From: JABDGM01 sp963738665
GTDB lineage: Bacteria; Planctomycetota; Planctomycetia; Pirellulales; Lacipirellulaceae
Length of the DNA: 64,000 nucleotides
NCBI GenBank assembly: GCA_963738665.1
Contig: CAVTXL010000002.1
Span: forward strand, 1,054,001 to 1,118,000
Direction of reading: 5' to 3'
The position numbers and the translations under genes were made by a program. A model generated the notes under the pieces. That model did not search any database, was not told the DNA's origin, and saw only the letters and a list, made by a program, of their open reading frames with translations. Of this stretch, positions 1 to 9,617 are shown piece after piece. Each line of letters starts with the position of its first letter. Position 1 is the stretch's first letter.

Positions 1-2
1 AG

Positions 3-368
3 CCGTTCCAATTGACGCCGCTGGGCGAGGCGGAAGACGAAGAAAAAGACAGCTCGCAGGTCATTGCGCTCGATGAAGTCTCGGAAGAGGAGTCGGCCGG
101 CGTCGTGTTTCAGCCGTCCGGCGGCGAAGTGGGCGTAATGGGGGAGGATTTCGGCGCCGTCGGCCTTTCGCCCGGAGCAGTGCCGGTGGCGGCCACGGCC
201 GATGATACGGCGATCAGCGGCGTAGTGTTCGCGCTACTGAGCTGCAGTCTGGTGCTGCTCTTGGTGTGTGGCATGATGATGTTCGACCTGGTGCGGAACG
301 TCTGGAGCTGGAACGAAGTGACGCCCGTCAACAGCGCGCTGATGGACGTATTAACGCCGATGCTTTAG
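3..368 (+). CDS. C-terminal part of a membrane-anchored hypothetical protein (partial)
   Basis: The reading frame is open to the window edge, so the gene starts upstream; a TTG at 12 is only the first possible internal start. The visible 120 or so residues are acidic and low in complexity at the N-terminal side, then form one strong transmembrane helix (around VFALLSCSLVLLLVCGMMMF) followed by a short C-terminal tail. I do not recognise a family. It is probably a single-span membrane protein whose main domain lies outside this window. It is followed by about 360 bases with no clear gene. Confidence 0.6.
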   Translation, partial: PFQLTPLGEAEDEEKDSSQVIALDEVSEEESAGVVFQPSGGEVGVMGEDFGAVGLSPGAVPVAATADDTAISGVVFALLSCSLVLLLVCGMMMFDLVRNVWSWNEVTPVNSALMDVLTPML

Positions 369-727
369 GCAGCGCTGCGGCGGGGTGAGCAGGAGCCATT
401 CAAATACGCGGCCGGGCCGCTGATTGGCGACCGCTTGGCGGAAGTTGCGCCGAAACGGCCCAGCCGTGAAGGCTGTCTGCGGCGGCTCTGATTTGACCGC
501 AACGCGGCCGACTTCGCAAAGACAGTCGTATTTGTCGGCCGACGAGCCCATTTGGGCCGGAACAAATCGACAGTTGGCCCAGCCGGTTTCCGCGTTACCG
601 TGGAGCGACCGAAAGGCTATAATTCTGGGCAACGGCTCGGCAGGATGCCCGGCCCTCCTTCCGCGGCCCTGGTGCTGTGGCCGCTTGGATCGCCCCCCAT
701 CGCGACGTTCGACGTTCGGTTTTTCTT
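369..727. other. Gap without a convincing gene
   Basis: GC-rich spacer between the partial membrane protein and the lipoprotein gene. Open frames here on both strands are arginine-rich and look like composition artefacts. No clear promoter, terminator or repeat was seen. Confidence 0.5.
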
Positions 728-1951
728 ATGAGCAGGACTTCACCGCGCATTCGCGTTTTCGTTCTCTTGGTTCCTGGCGTTCTCAGCTGCGCCGGTTGCG
801 GATCGAAGGACCAGATTCGAACGTACACCGTCCCGAAGGAATTGGCCGGGCCGCGAGCGGCGGTGACGGACGTCGCGGACTCGGGCGAGCCGACCGATCG
901 CATGGTCGCAGCGGTCGTGCCGGACGGGGGCCAGGCGTGGGTGTACAAGGTGACCGGGCCAATTGCGGCCGTCGACGCCCATGCCGACGAAGTAATCAAG
1001 TTCGTGGCCAGCGTGCCACCGGCTGGCGGTGCCGCGCTGCCCACGTGGAAGTTGCCCGACGGCTGGACGCAAGAGCCCGGGATGAACAGTTTTCGATTGA
1101 TGACGATCAGGATTCCGGCGGACGACAAACCGCTGGAATTGACGCTCAACCAAGTGCCGTGGGACGGCACGCCCGCCCAGGTTTTGCAGAACGTGAACCG
1201 ATGGCGCGGCCAATTGAAGTTGCCGGAGACAACGGCCGCCGGTCTGGCGAACGACGTCCGTGAAGTGCAGGGCGCCAGCGGCACGGTCACGATTGTCGAC
1301 TTGCATGGCCGCGCGGGCGGCTCGGGAACGATGCCGCCTTTTGCCGGCGGAGCGGGCGGCGGGCCTTTCAGCGGGGGCGCGGCGTCCGGCCAGTTGCCAG
1401 CAGGACATCCGCCAGTCGACGGCGGTGCGGCCCAGGCGGGCGCCGGCGTGATGTCGCCGCATGGTGGGCCGGTCGTGGCGGTGGACAGCGGATTGAAGTT
1501 CGACAAACCCGATTCGTGGCAGTCGCTGCCGCCGAGCCAGTTCTTGAAGCTGGGTTTCCAAGTGGTGGACGGGTCAAAGACGGCGAAGGTGTCCGTCTCC
1601 GAGTTCAGCGCAAGTTCCGCGCCGCTAATCGCCGATCCGCTGGAAAACATCAATCGCTGGCGGAGCGAAGTGGGCCTGCCGCCGTTGGGCCCCGACGCTG
1701 TGGACAAAGCAGTCGAACCGATCGAAATCGACGGACACGCGGCTCGGTACGTGGCGTTGATCCCCGAGGGCAGCGAAGCGGACACGTCCGCCGACGCGCG
1801 GGGCACCTTGGGGGCGATGGTCAAGATCGGCGACGCGGTGTGGTTCTTCAAAATTAGCGGCAACCCGGCATTGGTGGCCGCCAAGCAGGACGAGTTCAAG
1901 GCGTTTTTGACATCGGTAAAGTTCGCGGCGGGCGAAAAAGGCCTCCGGTAA
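728..1951 (+). CDS. Predicted lipoprotein with two related domains
   Basis: The ATG at 728 is preferred over an in-frame GTG at 677, because it places a short basic N-terminus and a hydrophobic stretch directly before a lipobox-like LSCAGC. The protein is then about 407 residues and probably anchored in a membrane. Two related units can be seen: each has a segment ending in a helix of the NRWR type (VNRWRGQLKLP and INRWRSEVGLP) and a segment with a Trp-containing strand followed by a helix (AWVYKVTG and VWFFKISG). A Gly/Ala/Pro-rich linker separates them. The gene ends 50 bases before the cytochrome c assembly gene on the same strand, so co-transcription is likely. No function is established; the context suggests an envelope role linked to cytochrome c maturation, which is inference. 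Confidence 0.75.
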   Translation: MSRTSPRIRVFVLLVPGVLSCAGCGSKDQIRTYTVPKELAGPRAAVTDVADSGEPTDRMVAAVVPDGGQAWVYKVTGPIAAVDAHADEVIKFVASVPPAGGAALPTWKLPDGWTQEPGMNSFRLMTIRIPADDKPLELTLNQVPWDGTPAQVLQNVNRWRGQLKLPETTAAGLANDVREVQGASGTVTIVDLHGRAGGSGTMPPFAGGAGGGPFSGGAASGQLPAGHPPVDGGAAQAGAGVMSPHGGPVVAVDSGLKFDKPDSWQSLPPSQFLKLGFQVVDGSKTAKVSVSEFSASSAPLIADPLENINRWRSEVGLPPLGPDAVDKAVEPIEIDGHAARYVALIPEGSEADTSADARGTLGAMVKIGDAVWFFKISGNPALVAAKQDEFKAFLTSVKFAAGEKGLR

Positions 1952-2001
1952 TAAGTAGAACCCTCCCCTAGCCCGTCCCGACGACGGACGGGAAATCAAT
2001 C

Positions 2002-4698
2002 ATGGCAACGGGCGAAATAGTACGGCCGAAATCGGGCATATTGGGTGAACGAGCCGCGACGGCGCATCATACGAACGTACGGGACGTCGCGACGAGCGTC
2101 TTGACGGCCCTGGCGTCGCTGCGACTGACGGTGGTGTTGTTTGCGCTGTCGATTGTGCTGGTGTTCTTCGGCACACTTGCGCAGAAGGATTCCGACGTAT
2201 TCCAGGTGCTGCACAGCTATTTCCGTGTGCTCGTTGCGCACATTGAATTGCGGACGATCGAGCGGCTGGTGCAAATCTTCAATCGCAACGTGCAGTGGAA
2301 TCTGCGCGGCACGTTCCCGTTTCCTGGCGGCAGCATGATCGGCCTGGCGCTGCTGGTGAATTTGCTGGCCGCCCACGCGGTGCGCTTCAAGATCGCTGCG
2401 CGTGGCCAGCGCTTGTGGATTGGGCTGGGCCTGCTCGCGATCGGCATTGCAGCGGTGGGGACGGCCATTGCCAGCGGGATGAACAACACGATCGAAAGTG
2501 AACTGTCGCCGACGTTTTGCAATTTTCTGTGGCAGGCCTTTCGCGGGCTGCTGGTCGTCGTGGCCCTGGTGGGGGCCAACGCGCTGCGGCTGGTGTACGG
2601 GCGCATTCGGCCAGCTGAATGGTGCATGTTTCTGGCCGCAGAAATAGTCGTCGCCGGACTCGCACTATTGCTCTTACTGCGGCCCGGCCTGCGGTTGGAC
2701 GACTCGGGCTTGCGGCTGTTGTGGCAGTTTTTCAAGGGGGCCGGCGCGGGTTTGGTTTTACTGGCGGGCGGCATTCTGGTGTTTCGCAAACGGGCCGGTA
2801 TCGTTTTGATTCACGGCGGCGTGCTCTTGATCATGCTCGGCGAAGTGTGGACCGCGTTTCATGCGCAAGAATCGCAGGTGGCGATCCCCGAAGGGGGCAC
2901 GACAAATTATTCCGAGACGTATCGTGAGTTCGAATTGGCGGTGATCGACCATAGCGATGCGGCGACCGATCGGGTGACCGTGATCCCGACATCGCTGCTG
3001 TCAGACAACGTCGGCCAGACAAGGCCGATTGACGATCCAAACTTGCCGTTTGCGATCGAAGTGTCATTGTGGCTGCCCACTGCGCAGTTGACGACCGCCC
3101 GGGAAGGGCTGCCTAATCCAGCGACAGCGGGCATCGGTCAGCAAGGCGTAGCGGTTCCAGCGGCGTCGACGAGCGAGAATCCCGCTTTGCCGGCCGCCTA
3201 CGTCGACTTAATCGACAAGAAAGCCGGGAAATCGCTGGGAACGTATTTAACCGCCGCTCAACTGCCAACGAACCAAGCGGTCGAAGTTGACGGCAAAACG
3301 TACGAGATCACGCTGCGGCCTAAGAGATTTTATTGGCCGTTCACACTGTCGTTGATCGATTTCCGGTTCGACCGATATACGGGCACCAACAAGCCCAAGA
3401 ATTATTCATCACTCGTCGAACTGCGCGACCCGGGGCGGCAGATCGACCGGGACGTCAAGATTTGGATGAACAACCCTCTGCGCTACGCCGGGTACACGGC
3501 TTATCAGGCTGACTTCGATCACATGACCGAGAAGTCGACCACCTTGAATGTGGTTGCCAACTCGACCTGGATGACGCCCTACGTCGGCTGCATGGTGGTG
3601 GCAATTGGGCTGGTGTTCCATTTTGGCAGCATGTTGTATCGCTTTGTGCGTCGGCAAGCGGAAGTGGCGGACACGATGCCGGAGCTCAACCGCGTACGGA
3701 CTCTGACCCCCGGCAAGCGAGGCTCGCGGCTCGTGGAGCAGGAAATTGCCGAGCCAGCGATCGGCAAGTGGTTCCCGGCATTCGTGGTAGCGTTCTTTGC
3801 CGTGTACTTGGTGTCCAAGATGCCAATGCCTGAGTCGCAGCCGAATGAAATGCAAATCTACGAGTTTGCCAAGTTGCCCGTGTCATACGAAGGGCGGATC
3901 AAGCCCTATGATTCGCTGGCGATCAATACGCTGCAATTTTTGTCCGGGCGGCAGGAGCTCGCCCTGATCGATACCCAGGGAAAGGTGGAGGAAAAGAAGC
4001 CGGCGATCCGTTGGTTGTTGGATGTGATCTCCGGCCGAGAGGAATCTGACGACTACCCGATCTTTCGAATTGAGAACATCGATTTGATCCAGACGCTCGG
4101 CCTGGAACCGCGGCCAGGCTCTTGGCGTTATTCGTGGAACGAGATCATGCGCAAGAAAGCGCTGGTCGATCCGCCCGCTGCGAGCGCTGGTGCGGCTAAG
4201 GCGCAACCGCAGGCTGAAGCAATATCGGAGCTGCAGCGCCAAACGGCCCTTGCCGAGGCCGTAAAGGACGAGGAACGCTCGTTGTTTCAAAACAAGGTGC
4301 TGCAACTGGCGACGAAAAAACAAACCTATGACGCAATCGTTTACTCATTCCGTTCGCCGCCGCTGTCATCGGACAAAGACTCCTTTGCAGATAGTGTGGC
4401 GGTTACGCAGCGATTAATTGGCATGCTCACTGATGCACAAGCGCCCTGTTCGGTGCCGCCGACCCAGGCCAGCACTTCTTGGTCGACGCTGTTGGCTGCC
4501 GAATTCGAAGGCCTCCAGGCGGCGCCGAGGGACGGCCGGTCAATCCGGCGACGGTCGCTCTGGGCAACATCCTCTCGGCATACGCTCGTGGCGACGCGAC
4601 GACTTTCAACCAGCAGCTCGTCGAGTATCGCCGCCTTCTGGCCGGCTACGACTCGACGCTGGCGGCTGACGCCGGGCGGCTCAAGGCTGAAGGCGTGA
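2002..4698 (+). CDS. Cytochrome c biogenesis protein, ResB-like N-terminal part of a ResB-CcsA fusion
   Basis: System II cytochrome c maturation uses ResB and CcsA to move heme across the membrane and attach it to apocytochromes. The N-terminal 550 residues look ResB-like: a helix pair near the start (residues about 35-60), more helices near 110-260, a long extracytoplasmic region, and a helix near residue 535. A further helix (FPAFVVAFFAVYLVSKMP) then leads into a soluble segment with the KPYDSLA signature seen in planctomycete fusions. The frame is genuine to about 4520; the last 60 residues to the stop at 4698 are Arg/Ser-rich nonsense caused by a frame change near GGCGCC at 4521-4526. The continuation is the frame ending at 5684. 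Read together, the two parts give one protein of roughly 1225 residues. Confidence 0.85.
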   Translation: MATGEIVRPKSGILGERAATAHHTNVRDVATSVLTALASLRLTVVLFALSIVLVFFGTLAQKDSDVFQVLHSYFRVLVAHIELRTIERLVQIFNRNVQWNLRGTFPFPGGSMIGLALLVNLLAAHAVRFKIAARGQRLWIGLGLLAIGIAAVGTAIASGMNNTIESELSPTFCNFLWQAFRGLLVVVALVGANALRLVYGRIRPAEWCMFLAAEIVVAGLALLLLLRPGLRLDDSGLRLLWQFFKGAGAGLVLLAGGILVFRKRAGIVLIHGGVLLIMLGEVWTAFHAQESQVAIPEGGTTNYSETYREFELAVIDHSDAATDRVTVIPTSLLSDNVGQTRPIDDPNLPFAIEVSLWLPTAQLTTAREGLPNPATAGIGQQGVAVPAASTSENPALPAAYVDLIDKKAGKSLGTYLTAAQLPTNQAVEVDGKTYEITLRPKRFYWPFTLSLIDFRFDRYTGTNKPKNYSSLVELRDPGRQIDRDVKIWMNNPLRYAGYTAYQADFDHMTEKSTTLNVVANSTWMTPYVGCMVVAIGLVFHFGSMLYRFVRRQAEVADTMPELNRVRTLTPGKRGSRLVEQEIAEPAIGKWFPAFVVAFFAVYLVSKMPMPESQPNEMQIYEFAKLPVSYEGRIKPYDSLAINTLQFLSGRQELALIDTQGKVEEKKPAIRWLLDVISGREESDDYPIFRIENIDLIQTLGLEPRPGSWRYSWNEIMRKKALVDPPAASAGAAKAQPQAEAISELQRQTALAEAVKDEERSLFQNKVLQLATKKQTYDAIVYSFRSPPLSSDKDSFADSVAVTQRLIGMLTDAQAPCSVPPTQASTSWSTLLAAEFEGLQAAPRDGRSIRRRSLWATSSRHTLVATRRLSTSSSSSIAAFWPATTRRWRLTPGGSRLKA

Positions 4699-5684
4699 AG
4701 GGGGCGGAGATTTATTCCCAGGGCAAGAGCCAATTCGAAGTCTTTTTCAATCACTTCAGCCCGTTTTATTATTGCGCCGTGCTGTACTTGGCGGCCTTCA
4801 TTCTGGCGTCGCTCTCGTGGCTGGGCTGGACCGACCCGTTGCGGCGCAGTTCAAACTGGTTGTTATGGTTCACCTTTGCCGTGCATACGCTGGCCCTAAT
4901 CGGGCGAATTTATATTTCCGGGCGGCCGCCCGTGACCAACCTCTACTCTGCGGCCGTGTTTATCGGTTGGGGCGCCGTGCTGTTGGGCCTGGTGCTGGAA
5001 TCGAGCTATCGATTGGGCTTAGGGAATATCGTGGCCGCCGTGGGCGGTTTCTTGACGCTGCTGGTGGCGCATTTCTTGTCACTTGACGGCGATACGCTGA
5101 TCGTGATGACGGCTGTTCTCGATACGCAGTTCTGGCTGGCGACCCATGTGGTTTGCATTACGCTGGGCTACGCGACGACGTACGTGGCCGGCCTGTTTGG
5201 CGTTTTGTACGTGCTGTTGGTGCACGTCTTTCCGGTGCTCAAGGACGCCGAACGCCGCGAATTAACGCGAATGATGTACGGCACGCTGTGCTTCGCGATC
5301 ATGTTCAGCTTCATTGGCACGGTGCTTGGCGGCCTATGGGGCGATGACTCCTGGGGCCGCTTCTGGGGCTGGGATCCAAAGGAAAACGGGGCTCTGATCA
5401 TCGTGCTGTACAACGCCATCGGGCTGCACGCGCGGTGGGGCGGCGTGGTGAAGGCCCGGGGCCTGGCGTTGTTGACGATCGGCGGCAACATCGTCGTGAC
5501 GTGGTCGTATTTCGGCGTCAATGAGTTGGGCGCGGGCCTGCACTCCTACGGCGCATCGGAGACGAGCACCGCGATGTGGTTGTTGATTTTCGCCGCGTCT
5601 CAGTTGGCATTGATCGCGGTAGGAGCGATGCCGCGGCGGTGGTTTAAGTGGTTGACGCCGGCGCGACTGCGCGCGACGACTTAG
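4479..5684 (+). CDS. ccsA: Cytochrome c biogenesis protein, CcsA/CcmF-like heme-handling part of the fusion
   Basis: This frame holds the C-terminal heme-handling half of the fusion that begins at 2002. Real protein begins around 4520 (VNPATVALGNIL) and not at the nominal start at 4479. It has about eight membrane helices and the tryptophan-rich WWD heme-binding signature, visible as WGRFWGWDPKENG near residue 295 of this frame, plus histidines positioned as in CcsA (for example THVVCITLGYATTYVAG and the HARWGG region). The change from the upstream frame needs a single extra base near 4521-4526. Both halves are well conserved right up to the junction, so a sequencing indel is likelier than gene decay. 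A true two-gene split with overlapping ends is the alternative. Confidence 0.85.
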   Translation: MVDAVGCRIRRPPGGAEGRPVNPATVALGNILSAYARGDATTFNQQLVEYRRLLAGYDSTLAADAGRLKAEGVKGAEIYSQGKSQFEVFFNHFSPFYYCAVLYLAAFILASLSWLGWTDPLRRSSNWLLWFTFAVHTLALIGRIYISGRPPVTNLYSAAVFIGWGAVLLGLVLESSYRLGLGNIVAAVGGFLTLLVAHFLSLDGDTLIVMTAVLDTQFWLATHVVCITLGYATTYVAGLFGVLYVLLVHVFPVLKDAERRELTRMMYGTLCFAIMFSFIGTVLGGLWGDDSWGRFWGWDPKENGALIIVLYNAIGLHARWGGVVKARGLALLTIGGNIVVTWSYFGVNELGAGLHSYGASETSTAMWLLIFAASQLALIAVGAMPRRWFKWLTPARLRATT

Positions 5685-5807
5685 CGGCCCGATTTGCACG
5701 GCAGCACCGTTTGCACGTTGTCGAACTGGCTCAGTTCGGCGGGTTCGATCGCCCACGCGCAGGTTCCCGACTGAGAAGGCCGGGCTATCGGACGTAATGA
5801 CTTGCCG

Positions 5808-7261
5808 TCACGCCGTGCGGAGGGCCGTCTCCAAGCGGCGGATCGCTTCTTCGACGTTGCAAGGCGTATCGCCGAGACCGATCTCGGCCCGTGTGGTGAT
5901 CAGCTTTTCGACGCGGCGGTGGGCGGAGATGGCCGTGCTGTGGCTGCGGCGGCCGAAGAATTCGCCGATCTCGCTCCAGGGGGCGCGCGTATATTTCGCG
6001 CCAGCCACATGGCGAGCATCCGCGGTTCGGTTTGCGAGCGGCCCTTGCGATCGGAACGAAGCGTGGAGGCCTCGACATGGAACACCTTGCATACGGCTTG
6101 TTCGACGTCGGCCAGCCGCACCGATCGGGTCGATTGCCGCACGAGGTCGGCGATGGCCGATTCGGCCAGCTCGCGGGTGATCGGCCGCTGCCAGGCCATG
6201 CTGACCGCTTGCAGGCGATGGAGCGCGCCGCGCAGCTCGCGGGCGCCCGCAGTGATTTGCGTGGCGACGAGAGCGAGCACGCCGTCGTCCACGCTCAGAT
6301 TCATTTCGCCAGAGAGGCGGCGCAAAATGGCGATCCGCGTGGCGAATTCGGGCGGCGCGATTTCGCAAAACAGGCCGCCGGCGAGCCGCGACGCCAGTTC
6401 CGGCCCCAGGCCGCGGAGGCCGGCCAGGTTGCGGTCGCTGGCAAACACTAGTTGCCGGCCGGCCGCGACGAGCGTGTCGATCGTGTGATGCAGCTCTTCG
6501 ATCGTCCGCTGTTTGCCGACAAAGAATTGCAGATCGTCGATAAGGAGCAGATCGGCCCCGCGGCATTTTTGACGGAAGCTGGGCAGGCCGCTGCCGCGGA
6601 GCGCTTCGACGAAGCTGGTCGTGAATTGTTCGGCCGTCAAGTAGACGGCCAGCGAGCGCGAGCGGTGTCGGCGATTTTCGGTTTGAATGGCCCGCAGCAG
6701 GTGCGTCTTGCCGACGCCAGTGGGGCCGCAGAACAAGATTGGCGAGGCTTGTTGCAGGCCCTGGGCCGTCAGCTCGGCGGAACGAAACGCGTATTGATTG
6801 CTGGGACCGACGGTGAATTGGGTGAGCGTGGGGGCGGCGGGGCGGCGAGGTGCATCAGGCGAAGAAATGGCGGCCCGCTCCGCAATTGATTTCGGTTTTT
6901 GGATTGCGGATTGCGGAGCGGGGGAAGGCTGTCGGCTATCCGCTGGCGGCTGTCGGCCGCTGGGCGCGGTAGACTGCGAGGCCGAGTTAAAAACGGTCGA
7001 TTGCCGATCGTCCAGCTCGGGCTCGACGACAAAATCTAATGTGACCGCACGGCCGGCGACGACGGCCGCGCACGATGCCAATTCGCCGGCCAGGTTGCGA
7101 CGCAGCCAGTCGCGGACGAACGAATTGGCGGCGCGCACCACGAGGTTCCCGGCTTCGACCGACATTCGAGCCTGCGAAGTGAGCCACAGCTCGAAGCGTT
7201 CCGCTCCGATCCGGGACACAAGTTCATTGCGCAGCGCCGTTACGAAACGGGCATCTTCCAT
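5808..7261 (-). CDS. dnaA: Chromosomal replication initiator protein DnaA (frame broken near the C-terminus)
   Basis: DnaA is the AAA+ ATPase that binds DnaA boxes and opens the origin. The ATG at 7261 is chosen because AGGAAG lies just upstream and it gives a proper domain I. Domain II is a Ser/Pro/Gln-rich linker. Domain III has Walker A GPTGVGKTHLL, Walker B LLLIDDLQFF and a sensor region SDRNLAGLRGL. Domain IV begins DVEQAVCKVFHVE. The frame running from 7261 turns to nonsense after MLAMWLAR (near 6000), while the frame one base over continues with the DnaA signature YTRAPWSEIGEFFGRRSHST and ends at 5808. One base appears to be missing at GGCGCGAAA (plus 5994-6002). No dnaN or gyrB lies next to it. 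It could also be a second, decaying DnaA, but conservation on both sides of the break argues against that. Confidence 0.9.
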
Positions 7262-7766
7262 GACCACTTCCTGGTAACTCCATCGGCGCACACCCCGAGC
7301 GCAGCGCGCCGTCGTCATGGCGACGCGTGTGCAACGACTGTGACCGTTGCAGCGGCTTGGGAGGTTTAGCGCGAACAGGAGAAAAGGTCGGCCGCCATCT
7401 TTCTTACGACCTGCGGCGTTGCCTTGAATGGTAGTTGCACGGATCCCACGCAATCGTCGTTTGTAATCCGACGATCATCCGAGCCGCCGATTCTACGACT
7501 GCTAGCAGCCGTGTCAAAGGGGTCGCGCGGCGGCTGCGCGAAAAAGATTTTGAAGATCGTTGTGGCATGCGCGCTAAGTTTTGAATCTGACGACTTTACA
7601 GCGCGAGGGCCACCGGGAAAAAATTTTTTTCGCGCGGCAAACAGCCGTGGAAAAATTGTCTGGCCGGATCGAATTGAACGTCTTGGCGCGGCCGGCATGC
7701 TCCAGGTGCCGCAGAAATCGCCGAATATCGGTCGCGCCAGTTCAACGCGCCGCGAATTGCCGAACT
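7262..7766. other. Region upstream of dnaA without a gene
   Basis: This stretch of about 500 bases between the dnaA start and the end of the acetyltransferase gene has only short, unlikely open frames. It holds a marked A6T7 palindromic tract at 7618-7630 in otherwise GC-rich DNA. I looked for DnaA boxes of the TTATNCACA type and saw no cluster, so there is no support for an origin here. The dnaA promoter presumably lies within it. Confidence 0.5.
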
Positions 7767-8709
7767 TTACTGACGTAACTTCGGTGAAAACCGCAGAAAT
7801 ACGCTCCGGCGGTCCCACGTTTCAAAATGGGTAGTGCGGTAAACGGCCAGGGCCGGCAGATTCGTGGCGTCGACTGCCGAGACCAGCCGTTCGGCCTCGG
7901 CGCTTTTTGCCACCCATTGGGCGTAGCGCACGATTTGCCCGCCCCAGCCGCGCCCGCGCCTCGGGCACCAGTCCCACGTAAATGAGCTCCATGTGCTGCG
8001 ATGCGCGGTATTCTGCCAGCAGCAGCACGCCGATGTCGGAGTTGTCTTCGCGAGCGCTGACCTCGCGAACGATAAACCAATTCGACGCCTTGGAATTACC
8101 TGTGGCCAGATAGCCGTCAATCACGTCGTCGATGTTCCGCTCAAAGCCGAGGCCGACGCAATCGAGCGTGGCTTCGTAGGTTCTCTCAATGATGTCCGCC
8201 AGCTGCGCTCGTTCGGCCGCTTTGTAGCTCGTGAATTGCAATTGCGGTGATTCGGGCTGGTTATCGGGAAATCGCTCCCGTTCGCATGTTAAATACACAA
8301 GATCAGTGAGATAGCGAAAGCCGGCTGATTCGAGCAGGGGTGCCTCCGGCGCATCAAACGTCGGGAGCAGAGCTTGGGTCATTGCGACGCCGGCCGTGTC
8401 AGCGCCGCGACGGCGGCGGTCGCTAAGTCTTGTGCGACCGTCGCGGCGTGGTCGATGTTGTCGAGGCGCGGTGGCCAGAAGACAGCCGAATTGCCGGGCT
8501 GAGATTGTCCCCAGACGGCGCCGCACAGTCGCTCGCCCGTTACGCGCCACGAAGAGGCAGCGGGGCGCTTGGCCGTTCTCGCGCCATTGGCGAAGCGCTT
8601 GTCCCCCGATTTCTCGGCGCTGGCTCGGCGCGAGTTCACAGAGTGCGAGGGCGATCGCGTCGGCGCGAAGCTCAGGCGGGCAGGGAACGACGACGGTCGT
8701 TGGCGGCAT
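7767..8709 (-). pseudogene. GNAT-family N-acetyltransferase, frame broken three times
   Basis: Joining frames gives a protein of about 310 residues. It starts MPPTTVVVP at 8709. It changes frame near 8531 (at AACGGGCGAG on the coding strand) to read GERLCGAVWGQ. It returns near 8390 to read MTQALLPTFDAPEAPLL, and changes again near 7950 (at GCGCGGGCGCGG) to read GGQIVRYAQWVAKSAEAERL and end at 7767. The C-terminal half has the acetyl-CoA-binding order of GNAT enzymes: a VGLVPEAR-like strand and P-loop, then a NLPALAVYRTTHF segment. GNAT proteins transfer an acetyl group from acetyl-CoA to an amine; the substrate cannot be told. Conservation of all four pieces suggests assembly indels and not true decay. 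The type is given as pseudogene only because the sequence as given cannot be translated whole. Confidence 0.65.
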
Positions 8710-8775
8710 TTGCGCCAGGATAGCCTGTAACCGCTGGGCCGACTATCCTGATCGAGAGTACGCGGCCACGACATC

Positions 8776-9546
8776 TTAGCGAAGCCGTCGCAACTCAGAT
8801 GCGGCGACGGGCGGAATTTGCAGCGACGGCCCCTGCGGAGGCAGAACCCGTTTCGAGCCGGGCCGCGCGAGCTCCAGCGTAATCTCGAAGCTCCCGTGCG
8901 GCGAGGTATTCCAAATCACGGGCTCTGGCCGGGCTCGCAACTCGCTTTGAACGCCGTCACTGACGGTCACCTGGTAAAGCTCCTCGCCGGCCGGCGCGGT
9001 GGCCGGTTTGAACTTGTAATTGCGCACGAGGAAGTTGGCCAACCGCGCCGCGTCGCCGGTGCGGCCGCAAAATGCGATGTGCTGCAATTGGTCCTGCACA
9101 TCGAACCAGTAGGTGAGCGAGCCAGCGAGGTCGGCGACGTCAGTGCCCGTCACGAGCGGCACGCGGACGCCGAAGAACTCGGCGTCGGCCAAGCCAGTCG
9201 ACTTGCGGGCCCAGTGGCTGTAGACCCACTCCTTCGTAATGTCGAACCGCAGCACTTGTTCGAGCTGCAGGTGCTGCGTGTTTGCGTTCCGGGTGGAAGG
9301 CTGTGCCACACCGCCGTATGCCGGCCCGTAGGTCGCCGCGCCGGGCCTTGTAACGAACAGGTTCGGCTGACCCGGCGCCGTGAGTGGAGGCAACGCCATT
9401 CCGCCGCCCGGAGCGCCAAATGATGAATAGGGCGAGGCGTCTTTTTTCGCGCCGGCCGGTCGGTGCGACATCACGTAGGGCACGCCTACTGCCACGCCGA
9501 GGGCCGTTGCTATGATAAGTGGTCGCGACGACATGCTTCCATCCAC
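8776..9546 (-). CDS. Exported or membrane-anchored hypothetical protein (DUF6690-like)
   Basis: This 256-residue protein starts at 9546, or at an internal ATG at 9534 (MSSRPLIIATALG). Its N-terminus is a short hydrophobic helix that would act as a signal or anchor. A Gly/Pro-rich linker follows, then a globular domain with TQHLQLEQVLRFDITKEWV and a later LTYWFDVQDQLQHIAFCGRTGD strand-helix pattern. I recall a planctomycete-specific domain of unknown function of this shape (DUF6690), but that assignment comes from memory and is tentative. No catalytic motif was seen. It ends 66 bases before the acetyltransferase start on the same strand and faces away from the methyltransferase at 9618. Confidence 0.7.
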   Translation of the reverse strand: MDGSMSSRPLIIATALGVAVGVPYVMSHRPAGAKKDASPYSSFGAPGGGMALPPLTAPGQPNLFVTRPGAATYGPAYGGVAQPSTRNANTQHLQLEQVLRFDITKEWVYSHWARKSTGLADAEFFGVRVPLVTGTDVADLAGSLTYWFDVQDQLQHIAFCGRTGDAARLANFLVRNYKFKPATAPAGEELYQVTVSDGVQSELRARPEPVIWNTSPHGSFEITLELARPGSKRVLPPQGPSLQIPPVAASELRRLR

Positions 9547-9617
9547 TGGTTGGCTAACCCCCCATCTTCGTCATCGGCGTTTCAGGCGCCGCCAGATTGC
9601 TCCCCTCGGCGGAAACC

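Noticed and set aside
595..1899. Long open frame of 434 codons on the minus strand
   Set aside because: Complementary to the lipoprotein gene; Pro/Ser/Thr-rich composition without motifs. A shadow of high-GC codon use.
7262..7766. Chromosome origin beside dnaA
   Set aside because: Only one A6T7 tract and no cluster of DnaA boxes was seen, and dnaN is not adjacent.
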